Source: Haloferax sp046557615
GTDB lineage: Archaea; Halobacteriota; Halobacteria; Halobacteriales; Haloferacaceae
Length of the DNA: 64,000 nucleotides
Assembly (NCBI RefSeq): GCF_046557615.1
Contig: NZ_JBKIII010000001.1
Location: 1,054,001-1,118,000, forward strand
Direction: 5' to 3'
Shown: piece by piece, positions 56,254 to 64,000 of the stretch
Numbering within the stretch: position 1 is the stretch's first letter
Layout: each line of letters begins with the position of its first letter
Position numbers and translations under genes: made by a program
The notes under the pieces: model-generated
Seen by the model: the letters and a program-made list of their open reading frames with translations, nothing else
Databases searched by the model: none
Told to the model about the DNA's origin: nothing

Positions 56254-58551
56254 ATGACTACTCAAGGTGAGAACGAGGACTCGGAGCCGCCCACTCCGAC
56301 CCTCGAATTCGGACCTGCCTCGACGCCCCACGAGGCTGGTCAGGTACCCGCGCCGGTTCCGCCGGACGACCCGGCGGCGTGGTACGCACCAGACGTGAGA
56401 GCGCAGTACGAAGTCGCCCCGGAGACAGTCGTCACCATCAGCGACGCCGACCACGGCTTCAACTACGACGTTCGAGAACCGACACTCGGTCACAGAGAAG
56501 AGACGGCGTTGGCGACGGTTCGAGACCACTTTTCGACGGTTGCGCGGCGACGGCCACTGACCCGTGAAGGTGCCGCAGAGCGGGCGAGTGCTGGACTGTC
56601 ACCGAAGTATCGCCGCGTTCTCGACAGACTGCTCGACCTCTCTCCGAGCGCCCGACGGCGCGTCGAATATCACGTCTTGGCCGACCTACGCCTACTCGGA
56701 GAGGTAACACCACTCGCGCTCGACGGTTCTATCGAAGTCGTCGATGCAGGACGTGGTGACGGGAGCGAGCGCCTCGTCGTCCACACCGAGAATTTCGCGC
56801 CCGCGACGACGACGTTCGACTCCGGCGTCGAGTTCGCCGACTGCATCGCAGCCGAGCGAATTCGAGACTATACCGTCGCGTTCGCAGACTACGATGTCGA
56901 TGTCGTCGTCTATCGTGACCGATTGCTCGGTGACGACCGATTCGCGACGAAGTACGCGGTTCTCGAACCCGACCTGCTTCCGGGGGACGCCGAACTCATC
57001 GAGGAGTGTAAAGAGCGAATCTGGGAAGCGAACGTCGAAAACGTCGTTTCCGACCGAACTAACTTCGTTCGTGGCAGGGCACGAGAGCTACTCTCACGGC
57101 GGCTGACCGCCCGGAACACGAAGGCGTGGGTCGATGCGACGAAGTTTCGCATGCAGTCGGCGCTGTCAGAGTACGGTCTCGCACTCCCACCGGTTGACCG
57201 ACGGTTCGCCCAAGACCGACTCGACGACCTCGTGTACTACGTCCTCCGCGACTACGTGGGTGAAGGGATTCTTACGGTTCCCATCCGTGACCCCAATCTC
57301 GAAGACATCGAAGCCAACCGTGTCGGCGAGCGCGTGAAGGTAATTCCGCGGGCAAGTGTGACTGGTCGCGGTGGCCTCCGTGTACCAACCAATCTCTCGT
57401 TCGAAAACGAGACCGAATTCACCAACGTCGTCACCCAACTCGCAGCGGCCGACGGCGTCGAGTTGAACGCCTCGAACCCAAGTGCCAAAGTCAACCTTCG
57501 ACCCGATACCGGAAACGAAGACACGAATGACGTCGATGAGACGATTCGCTGTGCGGTCGCACTCCCTGTCATCTCCGAAGGCGGCCCACACGTCTCGATT
57601 CGCAAGCAGTCCGGTGACGTGCTGACACCAATCGACCTCATCGAAGGCGGGTCGCTCTCGACCGAACTCGTGACGCTCCTGTGGCTGTGTTACGAACACC
57701 ACCGTGTCGTGCTGTTTTCGGGAGCAACCGGCGTCGGCAAGACGACGCTGATGAACGCCCACATGCCCTTCATTCCGTACGACCACCGCCCAATCAGCAT
57801 CGACGAGGGGTCACGCGAGGTCCACTTACCGCACGAAACCGGCGTCTCGCTCACCACGCGCGACCACGAATCCGAGTACAAACGCGTCTCGATGGCCGAC
57901 CTGATGACGGAGGCGAATTACCTGAATCCGGACGTGGAGGTAATCGCCGAAATCAACACGCCAGCGTCGTTCGCAACGTTCGCGGAGACGCTCAACACCG
58001 GCCACGGCGTCATCGGAACGACCCACGCCGCAGACATCGAGACGCTCGTCAACCGCGTCATCGAGCAAGGTCTCCCACCATATCTGTTGCGCGAACTCGA
58101 CCTCGTCGTCTTCCCGCACAAAGTCGATGGCGAACGCTACGTCTCCGAAGTCGTCGAACTCGTCCCCGAATCCGAGTACAGCGAGACGTGGGGTCGCCGC
58201 GGCGTCATCGAGAAAGACGGACGAACGCTCCACTGGAACTCTATCGCCCGGCGCAATCCGGATGGCTCGTTCGACCTCTCGTACGAACACCCGCAACTCG
58301 GCGACGACCACCGACGGCTTGGGCTTCGGCTGTTCACGCGAATCGCCGACGCCACCGACCGAACGGTCGAAGATGTCGAGCGCGAGTTCCACCGTAAACA
58401 CCGCTACGTCGAGTACCTCGTGCGTGAGCAAGTGAACGACGTGGACCGTCTCTTCGGCTTTCTCTCTGACCTTCGGACCGACGAGGCGGCGACCGTCGAG
58501 CGCGTTCGGCGGAAGTTGGCAGAACGCGAGGCAGCCGAGAGCGACGCATGA
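56254..58551 (+). CDS. Type IV pilus/secretion ATPase (TadA/PilB-like)
   Basis: The 765-residue ATPase powers pilin assembly at the membrane. Walker A is in VVLFSGATGVGKTTLMNAHMPFIP near 520. The Asp box RPISIDEGSREVHLP, Walker B region YLNPDVEVIAEINTPASFATFAETLNTGHGVIGTTHA and the His box follow. The N-terminal domain (about 40-300) is the archaeal-specific part. An N-terminal acidic Pro-rich tail precedes it. ATG 56254 fits the TATA box; upstream codons are AT-rich and unlikely to be coding. It overlaps the next gene by ATGA. Confidence 0.92.
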   Translation: MTTQGENEDSEPPTPTLEFGPASTPHEAGQVPAPVPPDDPAAWYAPDVRAQYEVAPETVVTISDADHGFNYDVREPTLGHREETALATVRDHFSTVARRRPLTREGAAERASAGLSPKYRRVLDRLLDLSPSARRRVEYHVLADLRLLGEVTPLALDGSIEVVDAGRGDGSERLVVHTENFAPATTTFDSGVEFADCIAAERIRDYTVAFADYDVDVVVYRDRLLGDDRFATKYAVLEPDLLPGDAELIEECKERIWEANVENVVSDRTNFVRGRARELLSRRLTARNTKAWVDATKFRMQSALSEYGLALPPVDRRFAQDRLDDLVYYVLRDYVGEGILTVPIRDPNLEDIEANRVGERVKVIPRASVTGRGGLRVPTNLSFENETEFTNVVTQLAAADGVELNASNPSAKVNLRPDTGNEDTNDVDETIRCAVALPVISEGGPHVSIRKQSGDVLTPIDLIEGGSLSTELVTLLWLCYEHHRVVLFSGATGVGKTTLMNAHMPFIPYDHRPISIDEGSREVHLPHETGVSLTTRDHESEYKRVSMADLMTEANYLNPDVEVIAEINTPASFATFAETLNTGHGVIGTTHAADIETLVNRVIEQGLPPYLLRELDLVVFPHKVDGERYVSEVVELVPESEYSETWGRRGVIEKDGRTLHWNSIARRNPDGSFDLSYEHPQLGDDHRRLGLRLFTRIADATDRTVEDVEREFHRKHRYVEYLVREQVNDVDRLFGFLSDLRTDEAATVERVRRKLAEREAAESDA

Positions 58552-60470
58552 ACGGCGTCGAATCCACAGCCGGGCACGAACGACGTGACGGCCGAGGACC
58601 GACACTGACCGTTCTCGACAGGGCGCTCTACGCGCTCTTCGCTCGCCACGCCGACGCCGACCGACACGACCGGAACCGCCGACGCTATCGCGGGACCGAC
58701 CTCCGGGTGAGTTTCGATCTCTTTCTCGCTCGTGCCTACGGGGCCGCGTGGGGGACCGCCCTCTTCGTCGCAGTCCCCACGATTCTCGTCGCACTGGCGG
58801 TCGCAGATGGGTCCATCGACGCCGCACTAGACTTGCTTCGCGCGGTAGTGCCACTGTTCGAGCGAGTTCAGATTCCCGTCGTCCCACGGCTCCCGATTGC
58901 ACTCTCGCTCGCCGCAATCGTCGGATGGGGTGCCCGTGGTGCCACCCTCACACTCGCTGGAAGATACCTGGGGTGGCGTGCTTCGACTCGCAGGGAGAAC
59001 ATCGAGCGCACACTTCCGGGTGCGGTTCGCTATCTGCACGTCCTCTCGTCTGGAAGCGATGGCCCGCGTGAGATGCTTCGCCGCGTCGCCGAAACCGATG
59101 CGTACGGCGAATCTGCGGTTGCCTTTCGAAGCGTCCTCAACACGGCATCGCTGACTGGAAACGTCAACGAAGGACTCCGCCGTGTCGCCCGCGACACGCC
59201 TTCTGAAGGGATGCTCGCGCCGTTCCTGCTCAAGTTTAGAGAACACGCTGGACAGGGCGAAGATGCTCTTCGGAACTATCTCCGAATGGAGAGTCGGATG
59301 CTCGGCCACCAACAGGCCCGCGCTCGTGACCGGGCAGCGGGATTCCTCGAACTGCTCGCAGAACTCTTCATCGTCCTGCTCGTCTTGCCATCGCTCCTCG
59401 TCATCGTCCTCACGGTGATGAGCGTCATCGCTCCGGGTCTCTCCGCGCCGGTCGTCACACCACTCGGCCCGACGACGGTTCGTGGCGTGGTCGTCTACGC
59501 GAGTGCCGTCTTCATCGTCGGCGTCGGTCTGGGAGCGAGTATCCTCATCGCCGACTTGCGCCCGCCGGACCAGTCGATAGACTACGCGCGGCCAGCCCGC
59601 GCGCTCGAAGTTCTCGCCACCGCAACGACGAACCCAGCGAGCGCTGCAGTCGTGTTCATCGCTCCAGCGCTCGTTGTCGCTGGGGGTGCCGCACTCGCGG
59701 GCGCCGACGCCGTTGGCGTCGCCTTAGCGGGATACGTCTTCTATGCCATCCCAGTCGGCGGGATTGGAATCAAACGCGCCCGTCTCGACGATGCCAAAGA
59801 CCGGGAACTCAAGGACTTCGTTCACGCCGTCTCCGGGCACGTGAGCCTTGGCCGACCGTTTGCAGGTGCGGTCGAACACGTCGCCAAAGACGTTGACCTC
59901 GGACCGCTCAACGGCGACGTTGCCGACCTCGCGCTCAATCTTCGACTCACCGCACCGAGTGCCGGAACCGACGTGAATCTTCGAACGGCGGCGCTCGAAC
60001 GCTTCGTCGGACAGGTGGGAACACCGATGGCCGAGCAGACGATTGGCCTCGTCGTCGGCGCGCTCGACGGCGGGAGCGACACAGGAACGGTCTTCGACAC
60101 GCTCCAGACCGAAATCGGTCGCCTCTACCACGAAAAGCGTGCGCTCCGGTCGAATCTACTCGTCTACGTCGCAGTCGGGTGGACGACTGCATTGCTCGTC
60201 ATTGGTATCACCGTCGCCGTCAACGTCCACGTCTTCGACGGCTTTGCCCAACTGTCGTCGCTTTCGTCCACTGGGTCGTTCGCTATCGACTCAAGAGCGG
60301 TGGACCTGACACGCGACCGATATCGAATGTACGTCGTCACGCAGGCGACGATGCTCGCTTCCGGGTGGTTCTCCGGAACGGCGAGTCGCGGACGATACGA
60401 AGCACTGCTTCACTCGGCGATTCTCGTCGTTGTCTGTTATCTCGTCTACGCCGGGGTGGGGTTGGTATGA
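58548..60470 (+). CDS. Type IV pilus membrane platform protein (TadC/PilC-like)
   Basis: The 640-residue protein has two T2SSF domains separated by membrane helices: the first around YLHVLSSGSDGPREMLRRVAE...LNTASLTGNVNEGLRRVARDTPS, the second around LKDFVHAVSGHVSLGRPFAGAVEHVAKDV. Groups of helices lie near 60-125, 260-325, 345-400 and at the C terminus. It anchors the ATPase and the pilus base. ATGA overlaps are present at both ends. Confidence 0.92.
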   Translation: MNGVESTAGHERRDGRGPTLTVLDRALYALFARHADADRHDRNRRRYRGTDLRVSFDLFLARAYGAAWGTALFVAVPTILVALAVADGSIDAALDLLRAVVPLFERVQIPVVPRLPIALSLAAIVGWGARGATLTLAGRYLGWRASTRRENIERTLPGAVRYLHVLSSGSDGPREMLRRVAETDAYGESAVAFRSVLNTASLTGNVNEGLRRVARDTPSEGMLAPFLLKFREHAGQGEDALRNYLRMESRMLGHQQARARDRAAGFLELLAELFIVLLVLPSLLVIVLTVMSVIAPGLSAPVVTPLGPTTVRGVVVYASAVFIVGVGLGASILIADLRPPDQSIDYARPARALEVLATATTNPASAAVVFIAPALVVAGGAALAGADAVGVALAGYVFYAIPVGGIGIKRARLDDAKDRELKDFVHAVSGHVSLGRPFAGAVEHVAKDVDLGPLNGDVADLALNLRLTAPSAGTDVNLRTAALERFVGQVGTPMAEQTIGLVVGALDGGSDTGTVFDTLQTEIGRLYHEKRALRSNLLVYVAVGWTTALLVIGITVAVNVHVFDGFAQLSSLSSTGSFAIDSRAVDLTRDRYRMYVVTQATMLASGWFSGTASRGRYEALLHSAILVVVCYLVYAGVGLV

Positions 60471-61210
60471 CCTCGTTGCGACGAACGGGTGCGCACCACG
60501 AAGCGAACCGCGCTCAGTCGAACATCGTCGGCGTGGCGCTCTTGCTCGGGATTGGCGTCGTCGCAATCGGCCTCCTCACTGCGAGCGTTGGCGGCCTCGT
60601 CAACGCGCAGCTCAACGCCGCAGACACGGCTGCAACCGCAGACGGGTTCGCCGATATTCGAGACAGCGTACTCGCAGGGTCGAATACGACACACGCGATT
60701 CGAGTGACTGACGGCGACGTTTCGCGGACAGACAGAACCATCCGCATTCTCCCAGAAGGGGGGTCAAATCGAACCTACGATGCGGACGGCTATGTGGTCG
60801 AACGCGGCAGTCACGCAGTTCGGTTCGTCGGTGGGGCCGTTGTTCGCGGTGAACGTGACCGCGCGTATCTGGTCACGCCGAGTCCGGTGTCGCTCACCGG
60901 TGATTCGGTGTTCCTCACACTCCCGGTCGCCAATCCGAATACGACCGACGGCTTCGGACTCGGGTCAACATCCGGAATCCGCATCGAAACCGAGCGAAAG
61001 GTCACCGAACTGCCGAGCGACACCTATCGCGTCGCAATCGAGACCGAGACTCCAGTCGCGTGGGAGCGAACCTTCGAAGAACAGGGATTCGAGGTTTCGA
61101 GAATCGACTTGGACGGCGATGGAGTTCCGAGTGTCGTCGTGACGCTCCCCGAAGACCGCACGCTCACCGTCGCTCGCTACGACTATGCGCTGGAGGTCGC
61201 TCGTGGCTGA
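60467..61210 (+). CDS. Pilin-like membrane protein (DUF7289-like)
   Basis: The 247-residue protein starts MTSLRRTGAHHEANRAQSNI and then has the hydrophobic VGVALLLGIGVVAIGLLTASVGGLV, an arrangement typical of archaeal pilins: short charged leader, then a single helix. The rest is a beta-rich extracellular domain with VRFVGGAVVRGERDRAYLVTPSPVSLTGDSVFLTLP. I recall such operon members as DUF7289. It overlaps both the platform gene and the next GTG start. Confidence 0.75.
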   Translation: MTSLRRTGAHHEANRAQSNIVGVALLLGIGVVAIGLLTASVGGLVNAQLNAADTAATADGFADIRDSVLAGSNTTHAIRVTDGDVSRTDRTIRILPEGGSNRTYDADGYVVERGSHAVRFVGGAVVRGERDRAYLVTPSPVSLTGDSVFLTLPVANPNTTDGFGLGSTSGIRIETERKVTELPSDTYRVAIETETPVAWERTFEEQGFEVSRIDLDGDGVPSVVVTLPEDRTLTVARYDYALEVARG

Positions 61211-61727
61211 TTCGAACCCTTGGAACGACTCTCGTGGGGTCGTTCCGGTGGTCGGAAAAGCCCTCGAAGCCGCCATCGCGGTGCTGTTCATCGGGCTCTT
61301 GACCACCGTACTCTTCGCTGGTGTCCTCCCCGACCACCGCGACGCTGTTGGCGACGAACTGGCGGACCGGGCGCTCGCAACCACCGTCGAGCAACTCGAA
61401 ACCACCGCAGACGTTCCGCCTGCGACGACCGACGTCGAACACCGCGCAGTTCTCGATATCCCGCGGTCGATTCAGCGTGAGACGTATCGACTCAGCTACG
61501 TCGCCAACGGGACTGTTGGGGGAGAGACGAACACGACGATTCCCGTCGTCGTCCTCGACCATCCACAGGACAGATTAGACAGGCAATTCCCGCTCTCGTT
61601 ACCTGACTCGGTGACCGCGAGTGGGACGTGCCACAGCGGCACCGACTGTTTCGTCCACATTTCGCAAGAAGACGATGGCGAGGTTGCTGTCGAACTCACC
61701 AACGGAGGGAGTTCGAATGCAAACTAA
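61203..61727 (+). CDS. Pilin-like membrane protein (DUF7266-like)
   Basis: GTG at 61203 overlaps the stop of the previous gene by eight bases and gives 174 residues. The start VADSNPWNDSRGVVPVVGKA is followed by the helix LEAAIAVLFIGLLTTVLFAGVL. The extracellular part contains AVLDIPRSIQRETYRLSYV and one Cys pair (GTCHSGTDCFVH). Small pilin-like protein; the DUF7266 name is a recollection. The next ATG lies inside its last codons. Confidence 0.72.
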   Translation: MADSNPWNDSRGVVPVVGKALEAAIAVLFIGLLTTVLFAGVLPDHRDAVGDELADRALATTVEQLETTADVPPATTDVEHRAVLDIPRSIQRETYRLSYVANGTVGGETNTTIPVVVLDHPQDRLDRQFPLSLPDSVTASGTCHSGTDCFVHISQEDDGEVAVELTNGGSSNAN

Positions 61728-62409
61728 AACGACGGCGCGCGCGCAGACGAACCTCGCCGGACTTGCGATTGCGCTCGTCTTTCTCACCGCCGCAACCGTC
61801 TCCGGTGTCGTCATCGCGGACCGCACACTCGTCGATGCCACCGGCGACTCACTCGAACAACAACGTGCCGAACAGGTCGCGGCGGCGGTTGCCGACGAAC
61901 CTTCGCTCACCACACCGCTTGGCGCATTCGACGTGACTGCGTTGAACGCGACGAACGCATCGACGCTCGAAGCGGCGCTCCCCGTCCTCCGCGGCATCGA
62001 CTACCGAATCAGCGTGAACGGTACTGTCGTCGCCGAGCGAGGAGATGCCGACGGCGGAGTAACCGTCAGACGTGGGGTCGCCGTCGCAACGCCACGATTC
62101 GAGTCGGAGACGATTTCGCTCGATAGCGACGACTCGGCAAGCATCGCGGGGCGGACTGACGCCGTTCGGCTCGTCGTCAACCCTGATGGAAACACGACCG
62201 TCGAGACGATTCGAGTCAACGACCGCGTCGTACTGCATCGACCGACAGGCATCGAAGGAACGCACGTCGTGAACGTCTCGGCGAGCGCTGCTCCGCTGAT
62301 TCGTGCCGAAGTGAGCGGACCCACACCGTCCGGAACGATTGTCGCCGATGCAACCGTGTACGACGTCGAAACGACGACCATGGAGGTGACCGTGGATGCG
62401 ACTGCATGA
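61717..62409 (+). CDS. Pilin-like membrane protein (DUF7263-like)
   Basis: The 230-residue protein begins MQTKTTARAQTNLAGLAIAL and continues VFLTAATVSGVVIADRTL, a pilin-type leader and helix. The long extracellular domain is rich in Thr, Val and Asn, with many N-x-T/S sites (NATNAS, NGT, NVSAS) that could be glycosylated. It overlaps the previous gene by 11 bases and the next by 14. Confidence 0.72.
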   Translation: MQTKTTARAQTNLAGLAIALVFLTAATVSGVVIADRTLVDATGDSLEQQRAEQVAAAVADEPSLTTPLGAFDVTALNATNASTLEAALPVLRGIDYRISVNGTVVAERGDADGGVTVRRGVAVATPRFESETISLDSDDSASIAGRTDAVRLVVNPDGNTTVETIRVNDRVVLHRPTGIEGTHVVNVSASAAPLIRAEVSGPTPSGTIVADATVYDVETTTMEVTVDATA

Positions 62410-62824
62410 GACAGGTTCGTCCACTGACTCGTCTCGCGGGCAACTCTCGCTCACGGTCGTCGAAGCGGCGGTTGCAACCCTGCTCATCTTGGCGGTAACT
62501 GCATCGTTTGCACTCACCCCGCCAGCACCGACGACCACTGCGCCCGACGAGACGGCGGCACGTGCGGCAACGCTCCTCGCGACGACACCTGCTGACGGGA
62601 CGGGCACAGTCCTCGGTGCCGCGTGCGGTTCGGAGGCCGAACTTGGGACGCGTGAAGACCAACTCCTCGCAATACTCGCATCCAGTCTTCCGGATGGTGC
62701 GTTCGTCCACCTCGAAACGCCAGTCGGTTCTGTGGGAACGCCCCCACCGAGTAGTGCGCGGGTCGGGTCTGCACCAGCAGTCGTCCCCGAGTGTTCTGCG
62801 ACGTTGGAAGTGTGGTACCCATGA
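62396..62824 (+). CDS. Pilin-like membrane protein (DUF7262-like)
   Basis: The 142-residue protein starts MRLHETGSSTDSSRGQLSLT, with the helix VVEAAVATLLILAVTASFAL following a short polar leader. The extracellular part has one likely disulfide (GAACGSEAEL and VPECSATLEV). The RGQLSLTVVEA motif resembles the start of archaeal pseudopilins. Overlaps at both ends place it firmly in the operon. Confidence 0.72.
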   Translation: MRLHETGSSTDSSRGQLSLTVVEAAVATLLILAVTASFALTPPAPTTTAPDETAARAATLLATTPADGTGTVLGAACGSEAELGTREDQLLAILASSLPDGAFVHLETPVGSVGTPPPSSARVGSAPAVVPECSATLEVWYP

Positions 62825-63345
62825 GTCGCCGTCGCGAGAGTGAGACCGACCGCGGGCAACTCGTTCTCGTCTCCGGTGCGGTGGCCGCCGTCGCACTGCT
62901 CGCACTCGTCGTCGTCCACGCGCAACTGGCCTACGTGCCGACTGGCGTCGAATCGGCAGCCCACGTCGAAGAGATTTCCACGGCCAGCGAACAGGCAGTT
63001 GCGGCCGCGACGCTCGACGTAAGCGGGCGGTTCGACTGGCCCGCACGGCAGGCCGCAGTCACCGACTTCACGTCTCGTCTCGACCCATCGCTGAGGCGGA
63101 TCGAACGCGCCTACACGGGGCCGGGTGGCGTCTCGATTTCGAGGAACGACTCTGCGGCCAGCGGATGGGCGCTGTCGAACTGTCCGTCGGGACCGTACCG
63201 TGCGTTCGGTCCCTGCATCGCCGACGAGGGCGTCGTCGTCCAAGAACGAGCAGGTGAGACAGCAATCGTTGCAGTGGTCATCGATATCGATATCGCTACA
63301 CCACGGCGACAAGCAGAACTGACGCTTGCGATTCGACCGGTGTAG
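62821..63345 (+). CDS. Pilin-like membrane protein (DUF7261-like)
   Basis: The 174-residue protein starts MSRRRESETDRGQLVLVSGA and continues VAAVALLALVVVHAQLAYV, a leader-plus-helix design with the RGQL motif also seen in the gene before. The extracellular domain carries one Cys pair (SNCPSGPYRAFGPCIADEG). Last gene of the seven-gene operon; no prepilin peptidase is encoded in the window. Confidence 0.72.
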   Translation: MSRRRESETDRGQLVLVSGAVAAVALLALVVVHAQLAYVPTGVESAAHVEEISTASEQAVAAATLDVSGRFDWPARQAAVTDFTSRLDPSLRRIERAYTGPGGVSISRNDSAASGWALSNCPSGPYRAFGPCIADEGVVVQERAGETAIVAVVIDIDIATPRRQAELTLAIRPV

Positions 63346-63518
63346 CCCAGAAGGCGTCACCGGGAGTAGTCTCCGTTACTCACGCTCGGTGGGCTCAGAG
63401 CGATATTGAACGCCATCCATGGCAATTGCTAACATCTCATGGAGCGTACTCAGATACTGTACTCGAACCAGCGACGAGGGGGTAACACCGCTGGAGGGAG
63501 TGCGTAGGAGAAACAGTG

Positions 63519-63965
63519 ATGGCATCAGCAAGCACACCGCCAGGAACACCCGAGGCGAACGAACTCGTCGTTCGGCGGTTCCCAGAAGAGGTCGCAACCG
63601 AAGGGAACATCGATCTCATCGACGAAATTTGTACCGAAGATGTAGCCGACCACAGCCCGTTTGGAGAACAAAAGGGCCGTGAAGAACTCAAAGAACAACT
63701 ACGAGGCCTACGTGAATCCTTTAGTGACTTCTCGGCAACAGTCGAAGAACTCGTCACCAAAGACGACATGGTCGCCATGCGCGTGACGTTACGAGGGACG
63801 CACGATGGCCCGTTCATGGGCGCCGAACCAACCGGGAAAACGTTCGAAGTTGGAAATATGGTGTTCTCTCGCATCGAAAACGGCATGATTGCCGAGCGGT
63901 GGGTCCAACCGGACGTGTTCGGAATGCTCACGCAACTGGGTATCGTCGAAGCACCCGAGATGTGA
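63519..63965 (+). CDS. SnoaL-like ester cyclase family protein
   Basis: The 148-residue protein folds as a SnoaL-like cone: ANELVVRRFPEEVATEGNIDLIDEICTEDVADHSPFG, FSDFSATVEELVTKDDMVAMRVTLRGTHDGPFMGAEPTGKTFEVGNMVFSRIENGMIAERW. The family includes polyketide cyclases and many proteins of unknown substrate. ATG 63519 was preferred over an in-frame GTG one codon earlier. It is 173 bases past the pilus operon and probably separate. Confidence 0.82.
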   Translation: MASASTPPGTPEANELVVRRFPEEVATEGNIDLIDEICTEDVADHSPFGEQKGREELKEQLRGLRESFSDFSATVEELVTKDDMVAMRVTLRGTHDGPFMGAEPTGKTFEVGNMVFSRIENGMIAERWVQPDVFGMLTQLGIVEAPEM

Positions 63966-64000
63966 GTTCACCGAACGACCACTTTTTAGCAAGTTACGCG

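Overview
The window is chromosomal DNA of a halophilic archaeon (class Halobacteria). The proteins are strongly acidic, codons are GC-rich, many genes start leaderless about 25-30 bases after a TATA box, Tat lipoproteins and halocyanin occur, and the core genes are archaeal (GGGP synthase, pantoate kinase, Rpo12, eL43, Pcc1, prefoldin beta, Orc1/Cdc6). Gene content and order around eL43, rpo12, pcc1, prefoldin, guaAa, leuA/cimA, moxR/DUF58 and orc remind me of Haloferax. That is recollection, not a comparison I ran.

Layout. 1-8.6 kb: lipid synthesis (GGGP synthase), aspartyl-tRNA synthetase, the two archaeal CoA-pathway enzymes pantoate kinase and 4-phosphopantoate--beta-alanine ligase, and a membrane molybdopterin oxidoreductase. 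8.6-14.6 kb: a xi-class glutathione-type reductase and a 2-oxoacid (acetoin/pyruvate-type) dehydrogenase locus with E1alpha, E1beta, an AcoX-like NAD-kinase-fold protein and a convergent E2 carrying three subunit-binding domains. 14.6-24.7 kb: the dcd-thiR-methyltransferase operon, pth2-truD, and the information-processing cluster eL43-rpo12-pcc1-pfdB-DUF3194. 24.7-36.7 kb: DUF2070, guaAa, leuA/cimA behind a short upstream ORF, tRNA-Ser(CGA), and the moxR / DUF58 / DUF7269 / DUF4129 locus.

36.7-38.6 kb is a probable replication origin: an orc1/cdc6 gene preceded by four direct copies of a TTGCAAGTGAAT-centred repeat, one inverted relative, and one copy after the gene. 38.6-45.5 kb is a molybdenum locus: formate dehydrogenase (FdhA with NuoG-like iron-sulfur modules, NuoF-like partner), MobA, YqeC and a MoaD-like protein. 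45.6-52 kb looks like a respiration/nitrogen-oxide island: double halocyanin, multicopper oxidase, truncated haemoglobin and two HTH-10 regulators, one NarO-like. Two near-identical CGAACATGTTCG palindromes sit in front of these promoters.

52.6-56.2 kb is visibly AT-richer and holds a broken lipoprotein gene, a two-gene Tat-linked secretion unit of unknown function and a divergent membrane protein. It is the best candidate here for something undescribed. 56.2-63.4 kb is a seven-gene, mostly overlapping type IV pilus-like operon (ATPase, membrane platform, five small pilin-like membrane proteins), followed by a SnoaL-like protein.

A further pattern is a 23-nt palindromic element, GAGC-N5-N3-N5'-GCGAGT, found at three gene 3' ends (aspS, E1alpha, tRNA-Ser). 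Each copy lies beside a direct duplication of the gene end.
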